A program made the translations under genes and the position numbers. A DNA stretch of 64,000 nt from Neobacillus novalis NBRC 102450 (GTDB taxonomy: Bacteria > Bacillota > Bacilli > Bacillales > Cytobacillaceae), in assembly GCF_001591805.1 (NCBI RefSeq), contig NZ_BCVP01000022.1, forward strand, positions 62,001 through 126,000, written 5' to 3'. This document shows, piece by piece, positions 27,583 through 35,971 of the stretch (positions are counted from its first letter, which is position 1; each line of letters begins with the position of its first letter). Under the pieces are notes generated by a model, which worked only from the letters and a program-made list of their open reading frames with translations, had not been told where the DNA came from and ran no database searches.

Positions 27583-29232
27583 TTGTCAAAAAGAAAGGTA
27601 AGCTATTACCATAGTCCGGGTGAAATCTTTCCTCTAGGACGTACATTTGGGGATGTAATTGAAAAGGCAGCAGAAGAGTTCCCAAACAAGGTTTTTATTT
27701 ACTATGAAGATAGGACAATTACATATGGTCAACTTCATAAATATACGAATGTAATTGCCTTAAACTTAATAAAAAATGGCTTTAAAAAGGGAGATCGACT
27801 TGGAATATGCCTTCCTGACTGGCCGGAATATTCATTAATTTACTATGCATGTGCAAAAACTGGAATTATTACAATGCCGGTTAGTCCTCGGTATCGGGAA
27901 AAGGAATTCTTAATGATATTGGGGCATTCCGGTGCAAAACATATCATTTTGCCTGCTAACAGTGATTTTGATTTTGTTGGGATGGTAGAAGAACTTAAAC
28001 AAAACGACCTCAAAGAATTAGAGAATATCATTGTTGTAGGGAAGAATGAATCCATAAAAGAGTCACCTTATATTTTTTCGTTTGACCATTTAATAAAGAC
28101 AGATTTAAGTAATGAAGAAGTGAATGAGCAATTAGCGGAATATTTGAAAGAAAATTCTGTTGATGCAGATAGTTTGCTTGAAATCTGCTATACATCTGGT
28201 ACAACCGGGGCACCTAAGGGAGTTATGGCTACCCATAATAATCGTATTGCTGCAGGGACACTAAATAATGAATCTTGGGGTGCCAGACCAAGTGATATTA
28301 TGATCGCAATGGCTCCCTTAGCCCATTCAACTGGCAGCAATCATTCTCAAAATGGAGCGTTATTGGGGAATTTTTCGGTTGTCTATTTAGGTTCATGGAA
28401 ACCGGAAAAAACGCTTGAGCAAATTGAGCGATTTGGTGCCACAATATTAATTGGTGTACCGGCAATGTTCATTTCCATCATGAATCATCCGAATTTTCTT
28501 CACTATAATGTAAAGTCCGTTAGGGGAACTTGGTGTGCAGGATCGCCGGTAGCAATTTCGGTTGCTAAAAAAATTTCATCTACATTCAATTCAATATTCA
28601 TTCAATGTTATGGAACAACGGAATGTGGAGGAAATCACTGCACGAAACCTGAGGACCCAATTGAATTGTCATGTGGAAGTGGTGGACCTCCAGTCAGAGG
28701 TACCGAAGCAAAAGTGATTGATCCTGATGGAAACATTGTACCAATTGGCCAACCGGGTGAAGTTTGTGCTCGCGGAGTTACGAGAATGCTTGGTTACTAT
28801 AACAATCCCGGAGCAAATGAAACTGCAATTGATCGAGCTGGCTGGTTCCATAGTGGTGATTTAGGTGTTATGAATGAACTTGGCTATATAAAGATTATTG
28901 GCCGTATAAAGGATATGATTATCCGAGGAGGAGAAAACATTTATATTTCCGAAATGGAGGAAGCCATTTACCAATACCCAGATATTCAGGAGGTTCATGT
29001 AGTCGGTTACCCGGATGCGTATCTTGGTGAAAGAACCTGTGCATTTATAAGAGCAAAATCACCTGACACCATCATTACAAGGGATGATTTGGTGAAATTT
29101 TTAAATGAAAAAATCGCAAAATATAAAATTCCAGACAAGGTAGTGATGGTGAAAGAGTTTCCAGTATCTCATAGTGGAAAAATCCAAAAATTTAAACTAC
29201 AAAATATGCTTACAAAGGAAGAGGTTGTATGA
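27583..29232 (+). CDS. acyl-CoA ligase (ANL superfamily, cyclohexanecarboxylate-CoA-ligase-like)
   Basis: The 549-residue enzyme starts at a TTG with GGGAGG upstream. It has the P-loop YTSGTTGAPKGVM, the CYGTTECGG adenylate motif, the GWFHSGDLG hinge, RIKDMIIRGGENIY and the C-terminal catalytic lysine in SHSGKIQKFK. It activates a carboxylic acid with ATP and CoA via an acyl-AMP. Neighbouring BadI-like, SDR and dehydrogenase genes make an alicyclic acid such as cyclohexanecarboxylate a reasonable guess. It overlaps the second CoA-transferase gene by 4 nt. Confidence 0.87.
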   Translation: MSKRKVSYYHSPGEIFPLGRTFGDVIEKAAEEFPNKVFIYYEDRTITYGQLHKYTNVIALNLIKNGFKKGDRLGICLPDWPEYSLIYYACAKTGIITMPVSPRYREKEFLMILGHSGAKHIILPANSDFDFVGMVEELKQNDLKELENIIVVGKNESIKESPYIFSFDHLIKTDLSNEEVNEQLAEYLKENSVDADSLLEICYTSGTTGAPKGVMATHNNRIAAGTLNNESWGARPSDIMIAMAPLAHSTGSNHSQNGALLGNFSVVYLGSWKPEKTLEQIERFGATILIGVPAMFISIMNHPNFLHYNVKSVRGTWCAGSPVAISVAKKISSTFNSIFIQCYGTTECGGNHCTKPEDPIELSCGSGGPPVRGTEAKVIDPDGNIVPIGQPGEVCARGVTRMLGYYNNPGANETAIDRAGWFHSGDLGVMNELGYIKIIGRIKDMIIRGGENIYISEMEEAIYQYPDIQEVHVVGYPDAYLGERTCAFIRAKSPDTIITRDDLVKFLNEKIAKYKIPDKVVMVKEFPVSHSGKIQKFKLQNMLTKEEVV

Positions 29233-30392
29233 CGAAACCATTAAATGGTGTTCGGATATTAGATTTATCACGATTACTTCCAGGTGGTTATGCAACATTG
29301 ATTTTATCGGATTTGGGTGCAGAAGTGATTAAAATTGAAAGTATTGATGGAGATCCTAGCAGGGATATACCTCCCTTCGTTGGCACCGAAAGCCATCATC
29401 ATTTGACGATCAATCGAAATAAAAAAAGCGTTGCCCTAAATTTAAAAACAGATGAAGGCAGACAAATTTTCTATGAATTAGCGGCAAGTTCGCACTGTAT
29501 TTTAGAAAATTTTCGCCCAGGGGTAGCAAATAAACTAGGGATTAGTTTTGAAACAATTAAAAAGCTGAATAACAAAATCGTTTATTGTTCATTATCTGGA
29601 TTTGGTCAAGATAGTCCATACAAAGATCTCCCCGCTTTTGATCTAAATTTTACATCACTAAGTGGAATTCTTGGAATGTCTCAACAAAATAAACACGGTA
29701 ATCCTTCCATCCAAGGGTTATTATTGGGGGACACATCGGCTAGCTTATGGACAGTTATTTCCATCTTTGCCGGATTAAAAGAAGTTGAAAACACCGGTGA
29801 GGCAACCTATATCGATTTAGCGATGCAAGATGGATTATTATCATTATTAACTATTATTGCAGGCCGATACTTTGCAGATGGGAAAACATCCTCAGATTTT
29901 ACAGGTAAATCCGCCGCTTGGAATGTTTATAAGACCAAAGATGACCAATATGTTTCACTTGCCGCTTATGATAAATATTTTTGGAAAGGATTTTGTGATT
30001 TGGTGAATCGAGAAGATTTAATCCCATTTGATTTCCATAATATTGAGCAAAGAGATGAAATCATTTCAATCATTCAATCAATTTTTATCCAAAAAACAAG
30101 GTCTGAGTGGGAAAAACTATTTTTCAATGCAAATATTCCTTTTACACCGGTAAAAGGGATTGAAGAATTAGAGGATGATCCTCATATCAAAAAGAAAAAT
30201 ATCATCCAAAGTTATCGAACAAGTGGAAATCAGGAATTTAAATATATTACAACACCAATCTATACTTCGACAAATAACCAAAGAAGTGCACCAATTCTCG
30301 GCGAAAATTCTCGGGAACTATTATTGTCACTAGGATATAGTGAGTCAAAAGTAACCCATCTTTTAGAAACAGGAATAATTAAGGGAATTTAG
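29229..30392 (+). CDS. class III (CaiB/BaiF) CoA-transferase, copy 2
   Basis: The 387-residue paralogue of the gene at 22367 has the same opening (LDLSRLLPGGYA), ENFRPGVANKLG, and the catalytic aspartate D201 in YIDLAMQD. The last ~25 residues extend beyond copy 1. Having a ligase and two CoA-transferases in one operon suggests several free-acid intermediates need activation, for example the dicarboxylic product of a ring-opening step (inference). Confidence 0.87.
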   Translation: MTKPLNGVRILDLSRLLPGGYATLILSDLGAEVIKIESIDGDPSRDIPPFVGTESHHHLTINRNKKSVALNLKTDEGRQIFYELAASSHCILENFRPGVANKLGISFETIKKLNNKIVYCSLSGFGQDSPYKDLPAFDLNFTSLSGILGMSQQNKHGNPSIQGLLLGDTSASLWTVISIFAGLKEVENTGEATYIDLAMQDGLLSLLTIIAGRYFADGKTSSDFTGKSAAWNVYKTKDDQYVSLAAYDKYFWKGFCDLVNREDLIPFDFHNIEQRDEIISIIQSIFIQKTRSEWEKLFFNANIPFTPVKGIEELEDDPHIKKKNIIQSYRTSGNQEFKYITTPIYTSTNNQRSAPILGENSRELLLSLGYSESKVTHLLETGIIKGI

Positions 30393-30453
30393 CTTTAATT
30401 TGTCACTAAAGCTAGCAAAATAAATAAATTTATTAAAATGGGAGTGATTTTCT

Positions 30454-31251
30454 TTGAATCTTACAGATATATTATATGAAAAAACTAATGGAACGGCAAA
30501 AATTACGATGAATCGTCCTAAATCGCTAAATGCCTTCCGTGGTGAAACTGTTCAGGAACTAATCAGGTGTTTTCGCGATGCATGGGATGATAATGAAATT
30601 GGCGTAGTGGTGTTAACTGGTGCTGGAGATAGGGCTTTTTGTGTAGGTGGAGATATTAAACAACGAGAATCCGGCGGATACGGTGGGAATGGTGGATTAA
30701 CCGGCGGAATGGGATTAGAGATGGAGACGCTGCACTACGTCATTCGTAACATTCCTAAACCAGTTATTGCCGCCGTGAACGGTTATGCAGTTGGCGGAGG
30801 ACATGTGCTACAAGTACTTTGCGATCTAACTATTGCCTCTGATCGAGCAATCCTGGGCCAAAAAGGCCCTTCAGTAGGAAGCTATGATGCAGGTTTTGGT
30901 TCTGCTTATTTGGCAAGGATAGTGGGAGAGAAAAAAGCAAGAGAAATTTGGTATCTTTGTCTCCAATACAGCGCCGAAGAAGCATTACAAATGGGTTTGA
31001 TCAATAAAGTGGTACCGCATGAACAGTTACAAGAAGAAGTAGACAAATGGTGTGAACTTATTCTACAAAAGAGCCCAACCGCTTTAAAAATGTTAAAAGC
31101 CTCTTTTAATGCCGATTCAGCCAATATCGAAGGGATTTCACAATTGGCTTTTGGAAGCTTATCCATGTTTTATAAATCGGAAGAGGCATTGGAAGGAAAA
31201 AATGCATTCGTAGAAAAACGCCCTGTTGATTTTAGCAGATTCAGAAAATAA
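30454..31251 (+). CDS. BadI/MenB-like crotonase: ring-cleaving 2-ketocyclohexanecarboxyl-CoA-hydrolase-type enzyme
   Basis: The 265-residue protein resembles Rhodopseudomonas BadI along its whole length: NRPKSLNAFRG, GAGDRAFCVGGD, IPKPVIAAVNGYAVGGGHVL and VGEKKAREIWY. It keeps the MenB/BadI motif GPSVGSYDAGFG at residues 138-149 (S143, D145), not the two hydratase glutamates. BadI hydrolyses a cyclic beta-keto-acyl-CoA to an open dicarboxylyl-CoA; MenB does the reverse type of ring closure. Because no other men genes are near, a ring-opening role in catabolism is favoured. A GGGAG element lies upstream of the TTG start. Confidence 0.8.
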   Translation: MNLTDILYEKTNGTAKITMNRPKSLNAFRGETVQELIRCFRDAWDDNEIGVVVLTGAGDRAFCVGGDIKQRESGGYGGNGGLTGGMGLEMETLHYVIRNIPKPVIAAVNGYAVGGGHVLQVLCDLTIASDRAILGQKGPSVGSYDAGFGSAYLARIVGEKKAREIWYLCLQYSAEEALQMGLINKVVPHEQLQEEVDKWCELILQKSPTALKMLKASFNADSANIEGISQLAFGSLSMFYKSEEALEGKNAFVEKRPVDFSRFRK

Positions 31252-31270
31252 AGGTAAAGGGGTTTAGAAA

Positions 31271-32041
31271 ATGAATGTATTGGAGTTATTTAAGCTAGAA
31301 GGTAAGGTTGCCATTATTACCGGTGGAGGTCAAGGACTAGGAAAGCAAATTGCAACAGCTTTGGCAGAGGCAGGCTGTAATATTGTACTCTGTTCCAGGA
31401 AAATCGAGACATGCGCGGATACTGCTTACCGCTTGATGAACTATGATGTAAAGGCAAAGGCCTATAAATGTGACATAACAAAAGAAGAAGAGATTCAGAG
31501 TTTAATTGATAATGTAATCAAGGAATTTGGGAAGATTGATATTTTGGTTAACAATAGTGGTACGAATTGGGCAGCACCTGTAGAAGAGATGCCACTTGTG
31601 GGCTGGGAAAAAGTAATCAAAGTTAATTTGACAGGCACCTTTTTAACGGCGAAAATAATTGGCAAAAAGATGATTGAACAAGGATTTGGCAAAATTATCA
31701 ATATTTCATCCTGCGCGGGATTAAGAGTGGATCCACCGGAAATTTTAGATGCAGTTGGTTATTCCACGAGTAAGGCTGCTGTTGTTCATCTTACAAAGGA
31801 TTTAGCAATGAAATGGGGCAAACATGGCATCAATGTGAATGCGCTTGCTCCAGGCTATTTTCCAACGAAGATGACAATGGCGTTTTTAGAAGAAAAAGGA
31901 GAAATGGTGATGGAAAGATCACCTTTAAAAAGAATAGGTGATGATAATAGTTTAAAAGGTGCAGCAATATTTTTGGCCTCTGACGCCAGTGATTTTGTGA
32001 CTGGTCAAGTCCTTGCTGTTGATGGCGGATTCTCTTTATAA
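31271..32041 (+). CDS. short-chain dehydrogenase/reductase, copy 1
   Basis: The 256-residue SDR has the classical TGGGQGLG cofactor loop (residues 18-25), NNSGTNW, the active-site SSCAGL region, and YSTSK with Tyr164 and Lys168, then the APGYFPT segment. It likely oxidises a hydroxyacyl-CoA such as a 2-hydroxycycloalkane-carboxyl-CoA just upstream of the BadI-like step, as BadH does. The NAD versus NADP preference is unclear. Confidence 0.87.
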   Translation: MNVLELFKLEGKVAIITGGGQGLGKQIATALAEAGCNIVLCSRKIETCADTAYRLMNYDVKAKAYKCDITKEEEIQSLIDNVIKEFGKIDILVNNSGTNWAAPVEEMPLVGWEKVIKVNLTGTFLTAKIIGKKMIEQGFGKIINISSCAGLRVDPPEILDAVGYSTSKAAVVHLTKDLAMKWGKHGINVNALAPGYFPTKMTMAFLEEKGEMVMERSPLKRIGDDNSLKGAAIFLASDASDFVTGQVLAVDGGFSL

Positions 32042-32069
32042 ATTCTAAAAGAACGGGTGGTAAAGGTTT

Positions 32070-32927
32070 ATGATCACTGCAGTTATTGGTGCTGGAACTA
32101 TGGGTACAGGAATCGCGCAACTATTTGCTCAATCGGGATATAGTGTCACACTCTTTGATGTTAATGAGACCTCTTTAAATAAAAGTGTTGAAAAAATAAA
32201 AAGCCATCTACAAAGAGCATACAAAAAAAATACTTTAAATGAAGATGTTGAATCAGTTTTACAACGAATAAAAACCACAATAAACATAATAGATCTAAAA
32301 GAAGTCGATTATGTTACCGAAGCAATCCCAGAAAAAATGGCGTTAAAGCAATCGTTGCTTTTATTATTAGAGAGTATTTGTTGTGAAAAAGCGATATTTT
32401 CAACCAACACTTCCGGATTAAATATTACGGAACTGTCATCAGTTCTTAAATTCCCTGAACGTTTAATTGGCACTCATTATTTTTATCCTCCTCCAGTAAT
32501 GTCGCTTGTAGAAGTGGTGAGAGGCCATCAAACAAGTAACGAGACGTTTGAAATAGTCAAAAAACTTATGGAGAGTTTAAATAAAAAGTGGATTGAGGTT
32601 AAGGAATCTCCGTTATTTGTCGTCAATCGCATCCTAATCCCTATGATTAATGAAGCAATTTGTGTCCTGGAAGAAGGGATTAGCAGTAAAGAAGAAATAG
32701 ATGAAGCAATGAAATTAGGAGCACATCACCCGATTGGTCCAATTACGTTAGCTGATACCGTGGGGCTGGATACAGTATTAAATGTAATGGAAACCCTTTA
32801 CGTGGAAACGAATAATCGAAAGTATCAGCCTTCCAAACTTTTATATGGAATGGTAGAAAAAGGAAAGTTAGGAAGGAAAACTGGTGAAGGTTTTTATCAA
32901 TATATGGCGAAGGAAGCAACAAAATAA
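32070..32927 (+). CDS. 3-hydroxyacyl-CoA dehydrogenase, copy 2
   Basis: The 285-residue protein has the NAD loop AVIGAGTMGTGIA, a dyad histidine in IGTHYFYPPP and the partner glutamate in SLVEVVRG. The family's HFFNP is changed to HYFYP, and PGFVVNR to PLFVVNR. Thus it keeps the NR asparagine that copy 1 has lost and loses the HFFNP asparagine that copy 1 keeps. The two probably act on different hydroxyacyl-CoAs. Confidence 0.86.
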   Translation: MITAVIGAGTMGTGIAQLFAQSGYSVTLFDVNETSLNKSVEKIKSHLQRAYKKNTLNEDVESVLQRIKTTINIIDLKEVDYVTEAIPEKMALKQSLLLLLESICCEKAIFSTNTSGLNITELSSVLKFPERLIGTHYFYPPPVMSLVEVVRGHQTSNETFEIVKKLMESLNKKWIEVKESPLFVVNRILIPMINEAICVLEEGISSKEEIDEAMKLGAHHPIGPITLADTVGLDTVLNVMETLYVETNNRKYQPSKLLYGMVEKGKLGRKTGEGFYQYMAKEATK

Positions 32928-32991
32928 ATCAAGCTTTAATACTTTCAGGGTTCAATTGAATCTTTTTTCTTGATATTTTGGGGGGCTTGAA

Positions 32992-33759
32992 ATGAAATTG
33001 GAAGGTAAAGTTGCCTGCATTACTGGATCCGCAGGTGGATTAGGTTATGCAATGGCTAAACAGATGGCAATAGAGGGTGCTATTGTAGTGATGAATGACC
33101 TTGATGAAACGGGTCTACAAAAAGCGGTTGATTTATTAAAAAATGAAGGATTTAAAGTGAATGAATATGCTGCAAATATAGCCAACAAGGATCAAGTCAC
33201 GGCAATGATGAAGTTCATTTATGATTCTTTTGGAAGAATTGATATTCTGGTTAATAACGCTGGAGGAAGTTTGCATACACCAAAAAAGTTAGAAGAAATT
33301 ATGGAAGAACATTGGGATTTAGTATTGGATGTAAATTTAAAAGGGACATTTTTATGCTCTCAAGCAGTTGTTCCATATATGAAAGCAAAAACAGGCGGAA
33401 GTATTATTAATGTTGCCTCAATCGGTGGGAGAACGGCAAGTATTGTAACCGGTGTTGCGTACGCTGCGGCTAAAGGCGGAATCATCTCATTTACAAGGCG
33501 GTTGGCAAAAGAAATAGGCCGTTATGGAATTAGAGTGAATGCGATTGCACCTGGACTGGTGATCAGTGGTGAACGAATGCAAGATACTTGGGAAAACATG
33601 AATGAAATAGAACAGAATTCGGTTCTTGAAGAAATTCCACTTCGCCGATTAGGGTCAATTGAAGAACAAGCAAGTGTAGTGACCTTTTTGGCGTCTAATG
33701 ATTCTCACTATATGACCGGGGCTATATTGGATGTCAATGGTGGGCGTTTTATGGGATAA
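32992..33759 (+). CDS. short-chain dehydrogenase/reductase, copy 2
   Basis: The 255-residue SDR has TGSAGGLGYAMA, NNAGGS, an ASIGG catalytic-serine region, YAAAK (Tyr157, Lys161), APGLVISGER and the C-terminal LDVNGGRFMG. It resembles FabG/BadH-type enzymes. It follows a GGGGGGC element and ends the first catabolic transcription block. With copy 1 it parallels the paired BbsC/BbsD dehydrogenases of benzylsuccinate beta-oxidation (analogy only). Confidence 0.86.
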   Translation: MKLEGKVACITGSAGGLGYAMAKQMAIEGAIVVMNDLDETGLQKAVDLLKNEGFKVNEYAANIANKDQVTAMMKFIYDSFGRIDILVNNAGGSLHTPKKLEEIMEEHWDLVLDVNLKGTFLCSQAVVPYMKAKTGGSIINVASIGGRTASIVTGVAYAAAKGGIISFTRRLAKEIGRYGIRVNAIAPGLVISGERMQDTWENMNEIEQNSVLEEIPLRRLGSIEEQASVVTFLASNDSHYMTGAILDVNGGRFMG

Positions 33760-33863
33760 AAAATGTTTAAAAAATTAAGAATATAAGATTTTTCAGATGG
33801 AAGTAATCTCTCTTTTATGTAATACTATTATAAAATTTGAAATATTAAGAGAGGGATGAAATA

Positions 33864-34184
33864 ATGAAAAATCGCGAAAATGTTTTAATCACCGGATTTG
33901 CCCAGTTGCCTCGTGGTACTACATTATATGAAAGAAATAAGATCATTGGTGTTGTCCTGGTTGTTAATACAAAGACAGAAATCATTGAAGATGCAGAATT
34001 TACATTTGTTGCTGATTTAACAAATTTCTACTTAAGTGAAGTTGTAAAAGGGTATGATTTAAAGAAGGGCTTACAACCGCTTACAGAGACCATAAAAAAA
34101 CATTGTTTACTGCCTTCACAAGGTGCTATTATCCAAGCTGTACGTTCAGCATGGGATCGGTATAATGAATCAAAAGCCTTATAA
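33864..34184 (+). CDS. DUF3870 domain protein
   Basis: The 106-residue protein fits DUF3870: an ITGFAQLPRGTT start, a GVVLVVNTKTEIIEDAEFTF segment, and SEVVKGYDLKKGLQPL followed by a C-terminal helix. From memory, such proteins are often found in Firmicute operons for CoA-thioester or aromatic-acid catabolism; their function is unknown. It has an AGAGAGGGATG ribosome-binding site and is followed by a strong terminator. Confidence 0.8.
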   Translation: MKNRENVLITGFAQLPRGTTLYERNKIIGVVLVVNTKTEIIEDAEFTFVADLTNFYLSEVVKGYDLKKGLQPLTETIKKHCLLPSQGAIIQAVRSAWDRYNESKAL

Positions 34185-34290
34185 TTTAATAAACATGCAA
34201 TGATCCAATTAGTGGACTATTGACAATTTTATATAGCTTTTCTGGTTATCTATGGGGATTGACAAAAATCAATCTTATCACTAGGTAAGA

Positions 34291-34331
34291 CCCAGTAACA
34301 AAGGTAGTTTATTTGTTACTGGGTTTTTTTT
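34291..34331 (+). terminator. rho-independent terminator after DUF3870
   Basis: A 12-bp stem (CCCAGTAACAAA with TTTGTTACTGGG) and eight T separate the first catabolic block from the mutase block. Confidence 0.9.
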
Positions 34332-34390
34332 AGTAGATGGTCATTAAGCTTAGAAATTAAACTTATTTAAAATCATGGAGGGATTTTATT

Positions 34391-35944
34391 ATGAATCTAC
34401 TAGCTTATATGATCGAAAGAAGTGCAAGATATTATAAAAATAATACTGCCCTAATTTCTGAGGGGGAATTAATGACATTTGAACAAGTTCATAAAATATC
34501 AAACACCTTAAGTAATACGTTTCAAAAGCTTGGTGTAACGAAAGGCGAGAGAGTGGGTATTTTACTTCCCAATAGCTCTCCATATTGTATTGCAGATTTT
34601 GCCTTAATAAAAAGTGGTTTAGTTCGGGTGCCATTAAATACAAGATTAACAACAAATGAGATTGAATACATTCTTAATGATTCAAATGCATCAATACTTA
34701 TATATGGCAATGATTACGCAATGAAAGTAAGTGAAATCAGGGATAACATTCCTTTTGTAAAACATTTTATATGTGTAGGGAATGAGAATACAAGTGACTT
34801 ATCATATGAAAAACTGTTGACCCAGAACAGTCCTGAAAATGATTATGTCGATACGAATGAAGAGGACCTTTTCCAAATTTTATATACATCTGGAACAACA
34901 GGCAAGCCAAAAGGGGCTGTCACAGATGTTCGTTCGAGAATTTCTTCACTGAACAACGTTTTTATTGATGAGTTAATGATTAAGCCAACCGATGCAATGA
35001 TTCATGTTGCTTCTTTAGCACATGGTGGGGGTACAAAGGTGTTGCCTCACTTTGTAAAAGGGGCTGCCAACATCTTAATGCCAAAGTTCCAAGTTGATGA
35101 GTTTTTTAATCTTGTGGAAAAATATGGTGCTACAACGACCTGGATGGTTCCCACCATGATTTCGATGCTAGTCCAGTTCGAAAATCTTCACGAGTATGAT
35201 TATAGCAGTTTAAACACGATTATTTATGCAGGGGCGCCAATGCCGGTAGCGACCTTGAAAAGGGCGATTGATGTATTTGGTAATATTTTTGTTCAAGTTT
35301 ACGGTCTCAGCGAAGCGCCTAATCCCGATTTAGTTTTAACAAAGAACGATCATATCACTGGGTTATATGAAAAACCGAGAATTCTAGCTTCGGCCGGTCG
35401 GGAAATCATGAATGCTCGAGTGTTACTAATAGATAAGGATGGGAATGAAGTCCCTACCGGGGAAATCGGCGAGGTTATTATTTCCGGTGACAATATTATG
35501 AAAGAATATTGGGGCTTACGGGAAGCTACCAAAGAAACGATTCGTGACGGCTGGCTATATACTGGCGATTTAGCAAAGAAGGATGAAGATGGATATATTT
35601 ATATTGTTGATCGCCGTAAAGACATGATCATTAGCGGAGGATATAATATTTATCCAAGAGAAATCGAAGAAGTACTATACCAACATCAAAGTGTTTTAGA
35701 AGCAACCGTTTTTGGTATTCCGGACAATAAATGGGGAGAGTCTGTCAAAGCTTGTGTAGCCCTTCGACAAGGAGAAACAGTAACAGCTGTAGAATTAATA
35801 GAATATTGCCGAAAATTTCTTGCCAGCTATAAAAAGCCAAAGTCAATCGATTTCCTTGATGAACTTCCAAAAAGCTCAAATGGTAAAATTCTTAAGCGTG
35901 AATTAAGGAGTCAATATTGGCAATCATGTGATCGGCAAGTTTAA
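34391..35944 (+). CDS. acyl-CoA ligase (ANL superfamily), mutase block
   Basis: The 517-residue enzyme has YTSGTTGKPKGAV, QVYGLSEAP, DGWLYTGDLA, DRRKDMIISGGYNIYP and the catalytic lysine in SSNGKILKREL. It activates an acid to its CoA thioester. A GGAGGG element precedes the ATG. It heads a second catabolic unit with the B12 mutase, HMGCS-like protein and thiolase, so it may activate a side product or a different entry substrate from the ligase at 27583. Confidence 0.87.
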   Translation: MNLLAYMIERSARYYKNNTALISEGELMTFEQVHKISNTLSNTFQKLGVTKGERVGILLPNSSPYCIADFALIKSGLVRVPLNTRLTTNEIEYILNDSNASILIYGNDYAMKVSEIRDNIPFVKHFICVGNENTSDLSYEKLLTQNSPENDYVDTNEEDLFQILYTSGTTGKPKGAVTDVRSRISSLNNVFIDELMIKPTDAMIHVASLAHGGGTKVLPHFVKGAANILMPKFQVDEFFNLVEKYGATTTWMVPTMISMLVQFENLHEYDYSSLNTIIYAGAPMPVATLKRAIDVFGNIFVQVYGLSEAPNPDLVLTKNDHITGLYEKPRILASAGREIMNARVLLIDKDGNEVPTGEIGEVIISGDNIMKEYWGLREATKETIRDGWLYTGDLAKKDEDGYIYIVDRRKDMIISGGYNIYPREIEEVLYQHQSVLEATVFGIPDNKWGESVKACVALRQGETVTAVELIEYCRKFLASYKKPKSIDFLDELPKSSNGKILKRELRSQYWQSCDRQV

Positions 35945-35971
35945 CGTTCGGAACTATCGGGAGGGGTTTAG

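Noticed and set aside
30454..31251. MenB (menaquinone synthesis) assignment
   Set aside because: No men genes are near and the overall sequence follows BadI; the context is catabolic.
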